Both the position numbers and the translations under genes were made by a program. A DNA stretch of 22,723 nucleotides from an uncultured Clostridia bacterium. GTDB taxonomy: Bacteria; Bacillota; Clostridia; Oscillospirales; CAG-272. The notes beneath the pieces were generated by a model. That model saw nothing but the letters and a program-made list of their open reading frames with translations, searched no databases and was not told the origin of the DNA. Location: contig CAJGCF010000018.1 in the NCBI GenBank assembly GCA_904501865.1, forward strand, positions 1 through 22,723. Reading direction: 5' to 3'. Positions 20,726 through 22,723 of this stretch are shown here, one piece after another (the stretch's first letter is position 1; each line of letters opens with the position of its first letter).

Positions 20726-20900
20726 AAAAAAGAGGCTGTTCCATTTAGCGCAGAACAAAAGCCACTTTTAGGAGCTTAGACAAAAAACAACTTAAAAATA
20801 TAGTTTTTGTCTTTCAAATGTCGAAATCCGCCGAAAAATCGGCGGATTTCGACATTTTATGTGGCTTTTGTTCTGGGCTAAATGAAGCAGCACCTTTTTT
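20726..20900. repeat. Structured dispersed repeat, copy 2 (175 bp, intact short form)
   Basis: It lies between the convergent glycosyltransferase and icd. The first 40 bases (20726-20765) are complementary to the last 40 (20861-20900) at 35 of 40 positions. Within are an A/T-rich hairpin (20778-20786 with 20804-20812) and a perfect 18-pair hairpin (20816-20833 with 20840-20857), so the whole can fold into a three-way junction. The ends are A6 (20726-20731) and T6 (20895-20900), and the outer stem thus looks like a very large two-way terminator; the T-run reaches into the icd stop codon. The core is nearly identical to copy 1 and carries no open frame. Confidence 0.87.
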
Positions 20901-22113
20901 ATGATAATTTACTTTCAAGTCGCTCTCTTATAGACTTGATAAACGTGATGGTGTTTACCGCGGTGGCGCTTACGCCCTCGTCGACAAGTCCTACAAGGTC
21001 CTTTGTCATAATTCCGTCGTTCAGAGTGTCTATGCATGACTCTTCAAGCTTGTCCGCGAAGCTTACAAGCTCTGGGAGCGTATCAAGCTCACCTCTCTTG
21101 CGCAGAGCTCCCGACCAAGCGTATATGGTAGCCATAGGGTTGGTGGAGGTGTCCTCGCCCTTAAGATAGCGGTAATAGTGACGTGTGACCGTTCCGTGAG
21201 CAGCCTCATACTCGTACTTTCCATCGGGGGAAACGAGAACCGAGGTCATCATAGCAAGAGAACCGAACGCGGTCGATACCATGTCCGACATAACGTCGCC
21301 GTCGTAGTTCTTGCACGCCCAGATATATCCGCCCTCACTTCTGATAACACGCGCGACAGCATCGTCGATAAGAGTGTAGAAATACGTTATTCCGAGCTCC
21401 TCAAATTTTGTCTTGTACTCGTTGTTATATATATCCTCGAATATGAGCTTGAAGGTTTGGTCGTACTGCTTGGATATTGTGTCCTTTGTAGAGAACCAAA
21501 GGTCTTGCTTTGTGTCTATGGCGTACTTGAAGCAGGAGTGCGCGAAGGAGATTATAGAGCTGTCCTTGTTGTACTGTCCCTGAAGCACACCCGCGCATTC
21601 AAAATCATATATGGTTTGAGAAAATTCGGTGCCGTCCTCACCCTTGAAGCAGAGAGTCGCCGTTCCCTTTGAGGGAACGCGGTACTCGGTAGACTTATAC
21701 ACGTCTCCGTACGCGTGACGCGCGATTGTGATAGGCTTTTTCCAGTTGCGCACAACGGGTTTTATGGAATCTATGATGATGGGCGCACGGAACACCGTGC
21801 CGTCGAGAATGGCACGGATAGTGCCGTTGGGAGATTTCCACATCTCTGAAAGGTTATATTCCTCAACTCTCTGCTTGTTTGGCGTGATCGTAGCGCACTT
21901 GACTGCAACTCCGTATTTTTGAGTAGCGTACGCAGAGTCAAAGGTGACCTTATCCTTGGTTTTTTCTCTTTCGGGAAGACCTAAGTCATAATACTCGGTC
22001 TTGAGGTTGACAAAGGGACAGATAAGCTCGTCCTTTATCATCTTCCATATAATTCTTGTCATCTCGTCGCCGTCCATCTCGACGAGCGGTGTAGTCATTT
22101 TTATCTTGTTCAT
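20899..22113 (-). CDS. icd: Isocitrate dehydrogenase (NADP+), eukaryote-like type
   Basis: A 404-residue dimeric enzyme that oxidatively decarboxylates isocitrate to 2-oxoglutarate, giving NADPH. It begins with PLVEMDGDEMTRIIW and has the substrate motifs CATITPNKQRVEEY and MWKSPNGTIRAILDGTVFR, the metal-binding YDGDVMSDM, and EAAHGTVTRHYYR, where the TRHY arginine and histidine select NADP. These are features of the eukaryote-like IDH subfamily, not the E. coli type; that form is also common in anaerobic Clostridia and Bacteroidetes. GAGGT precedes the ATG. It lies 29 bases after an aconitase-family gene, so two successive steps of the citrate-to-glutamate branch are co-expressed. Confidence 0.96.
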   Translation of the reverse strand: MNKIKMTTPLVEMDGDEMTRIIWKMIKDELICPFVNLKTEYYDLGLPEREKTKDKVTFDSAYATQKYGVAVKCATITPNKQRVEEYNLSEMWKSPNGTIRAILDGTVFRAPIIIDSIKPVVRNWKKPITIARHAYGDVYKSTEYRVPSKGTATLCFKGEDGTEFSQTIYDFECAGVLQGQYNKDSSIISFAHSCFKYAIDTKQDLWFSTKDTISKQYDQTFKLIFEDIYNNEYKTKFEELGITYFYTLIDDAVARVIRSEGGYIWACKNYDGDVMSDMVSTAFGSLAMMTSVLVSPDGKYEYEAAHGTVTRHYYRYLKGEDTSTNPMATIYAWSGALRKRGELDTLPELVSFADKLEESCIDTLNDGIMTKDLVGLVDEGVSATAVNTITFIKSIRERLESKLS

Positions 22114-22142
22114 GGTGTACCTCGTGTTATGTGTGTGGGGTG

Positions 22143-22723
22143 TCAGTTTCCGTTTCTTATTTTGTAGTAGTTCATAAGACAGCCCGCAATGAGTATCTCC
22201 TTTTCCTCTGCGGTGAGGCCCTTGACGTAGAGAGTTATGCTCTCAACGGAGCCGTTCTGTCTTATTACCTTGGCGTCAAATTCTTCCTTACCTTTAGCAA
22301 TAGCCTCTCGTATGCCTTCGACAAAAACGCAGTCGCCTACCTCGTAGTCAAAGCTTGCGTCGGGAGCCAGAGTAAAGGGCAATATTCCCCAGTTTATGCA
22401 GTTGGAGCGGTAGCGCTTGGTAGCAAATTCATAGCAGATGTTTGCAAAGCCGCCAAGCACCTTCTGGCAGGACGCGGCCTGCTCACGTGCCGAGCCGTCA
22501 CCCGGCTTGTTTGCGAATACGCAAGAGCCGAACTGGGTGTTTTTCGCGAGAATATCCGCGTCTCCCACCTTCGCGAGAGTCGCCGCGAGCTTGTCGGAAA
22601 GCTGTCCCTTTCGTCTTGCCTTTTCCTGAGCCGCAACTGCCTTTGACAGTCCCACGTATTCGGGGGCTCTGCGGGATAGAGTAAATTCCGAGAGACGCAG
22701 AGGGTTAGAGCGGAGCGAGCTTG
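22143..22723 (-). CDS. Aconitase-family hydratase, C-terminal part (cut by window end)
   Basis: The frame is open to the end of the window with no stop, giving about 193 residues of the C-terminal part; a GTG at 22655 is internal. The visible region is the aconitase swivel domain: NTQFGSCVFANKPGDGSARE contains the GDGSARE block, in which the serine corresponds to the catalytic base of aconitase and the arginine to a substrate-binding residue, followed by ATKRYRSNCINWGILPF. Upstream residues LRLSEFTLSRRAPEYVGLSK join without a break. Aconitases isomerise citrate to isocitrate through an iron-sulfur cluster, whose cysteines would lie outside the window. Co-orientation with icd supports aconitase over isopropylmalate isomerase. 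The sequence resembles the large aconitase form of anaerobes rather than AcnA or AcnB, but that is not certain. Confidence 0.85.
   Translation of the reverse strand, partial: SSLRSNPLRLSEFTLSRRAPEYVGLSKAVAAQEKARRKGQLSDKLAATLAKVGDADILAKNTQFGSCVFANKPGDGSAREQAASCQKVLGGFANICYEFATKRYRSNCINWGILPFTLAPDASFDYEVGDCVFVEGIREAIAKGKEEFDAKVIRQNGSVESITLYVKGLTAEEKEILIAGCLMNYYKIRNGN

Noticed and set aside
22143..22655. A 170-residue stand-alone gene starting at GTG 22655
   Set aside because: The frame stays open to the window edge, and the residues before the GTG continue the protein. It is the C-terminal part of a longer gene.

Overview
The window looks like chromosomal DNA of a spore-forming Gram-positive anaerobe (Bacillota, class Clostridia; an Oscillospiraceae/Ruminococcaceae-like gut lineage is my best guess). 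The reasons are strong AAGGAGG-type ribosome binding sites, a CIRCE operator on groESL, small CotF-type spore coat proteins, a zinc-type S4, UUG start codons and a eukaryote-like NADP isocitrate dehydrogenase next to an aconitase-family gene. No close relative was searched.

Layout. (1) 1-6961, + strand: the end of the spc operon and the alpha operon, in the standard order rpmD(partial)-rplO-secY-adk-map-infA-rpmJ-rpsM-rpsK-rpsD-rpoA-rplQ, closed by a strong terminator. (2) 6997-8556, +: mgtE with its own sigma-A promoter and terminator. (3) 8713-10764, -: groES-groEL with promoter and CIRCE. (4) 10904-12247, +: an AGCS-family sodium:amino-acid symporter. (5) 12482-16293, -: xerC/D-like recombinase and recG, followed by two small spore-coat-type genes that have their own sporulation-like promoter. 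(6) 16409-17104, +: an orphan polytopic membrane protein with near-consensus promoter and terminator. (7) 17136-20724, +: a tightly overlapping response regulator / histidine kinase / membrane glycosyltransferase operon. (8) 20899-22723, -: an aconitase-family gene (cut by the window edge) followed by icd, together giving citrate to 2-oxoglutarate.

The most unusual content is not coding. Two copies of one structured repeat (12252-12475 and 20726-20900) each fill the gap between a convergent gene pair. They share a core matching at 89 of 93 and 28 of 30 hand-aligned positions, have long inverted ends enclosing two internal hairpins, and differ by a 58-base insert that is itself a hairpin. A second, looser hairpin class lies just downstream of groL and recG. 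Other points of interest are two tandem 8-base repeats one helical turn apart upstream of the two-component promoter, a palindrome over the mgtE -10 box, nested alternative stems between rpsD and rpoA, and a one-residue deletion in the zinc knuckle of adenylate kinase.

No gene-free stretch exceeds 300 bases; the longest are 10647-10903 (promoter, CIRCE and leader) and 12248-12481 (repeat copy 1). I saw no tRNA, rRNA, CRISPR array, complete transposase or recognisable riboswitch.
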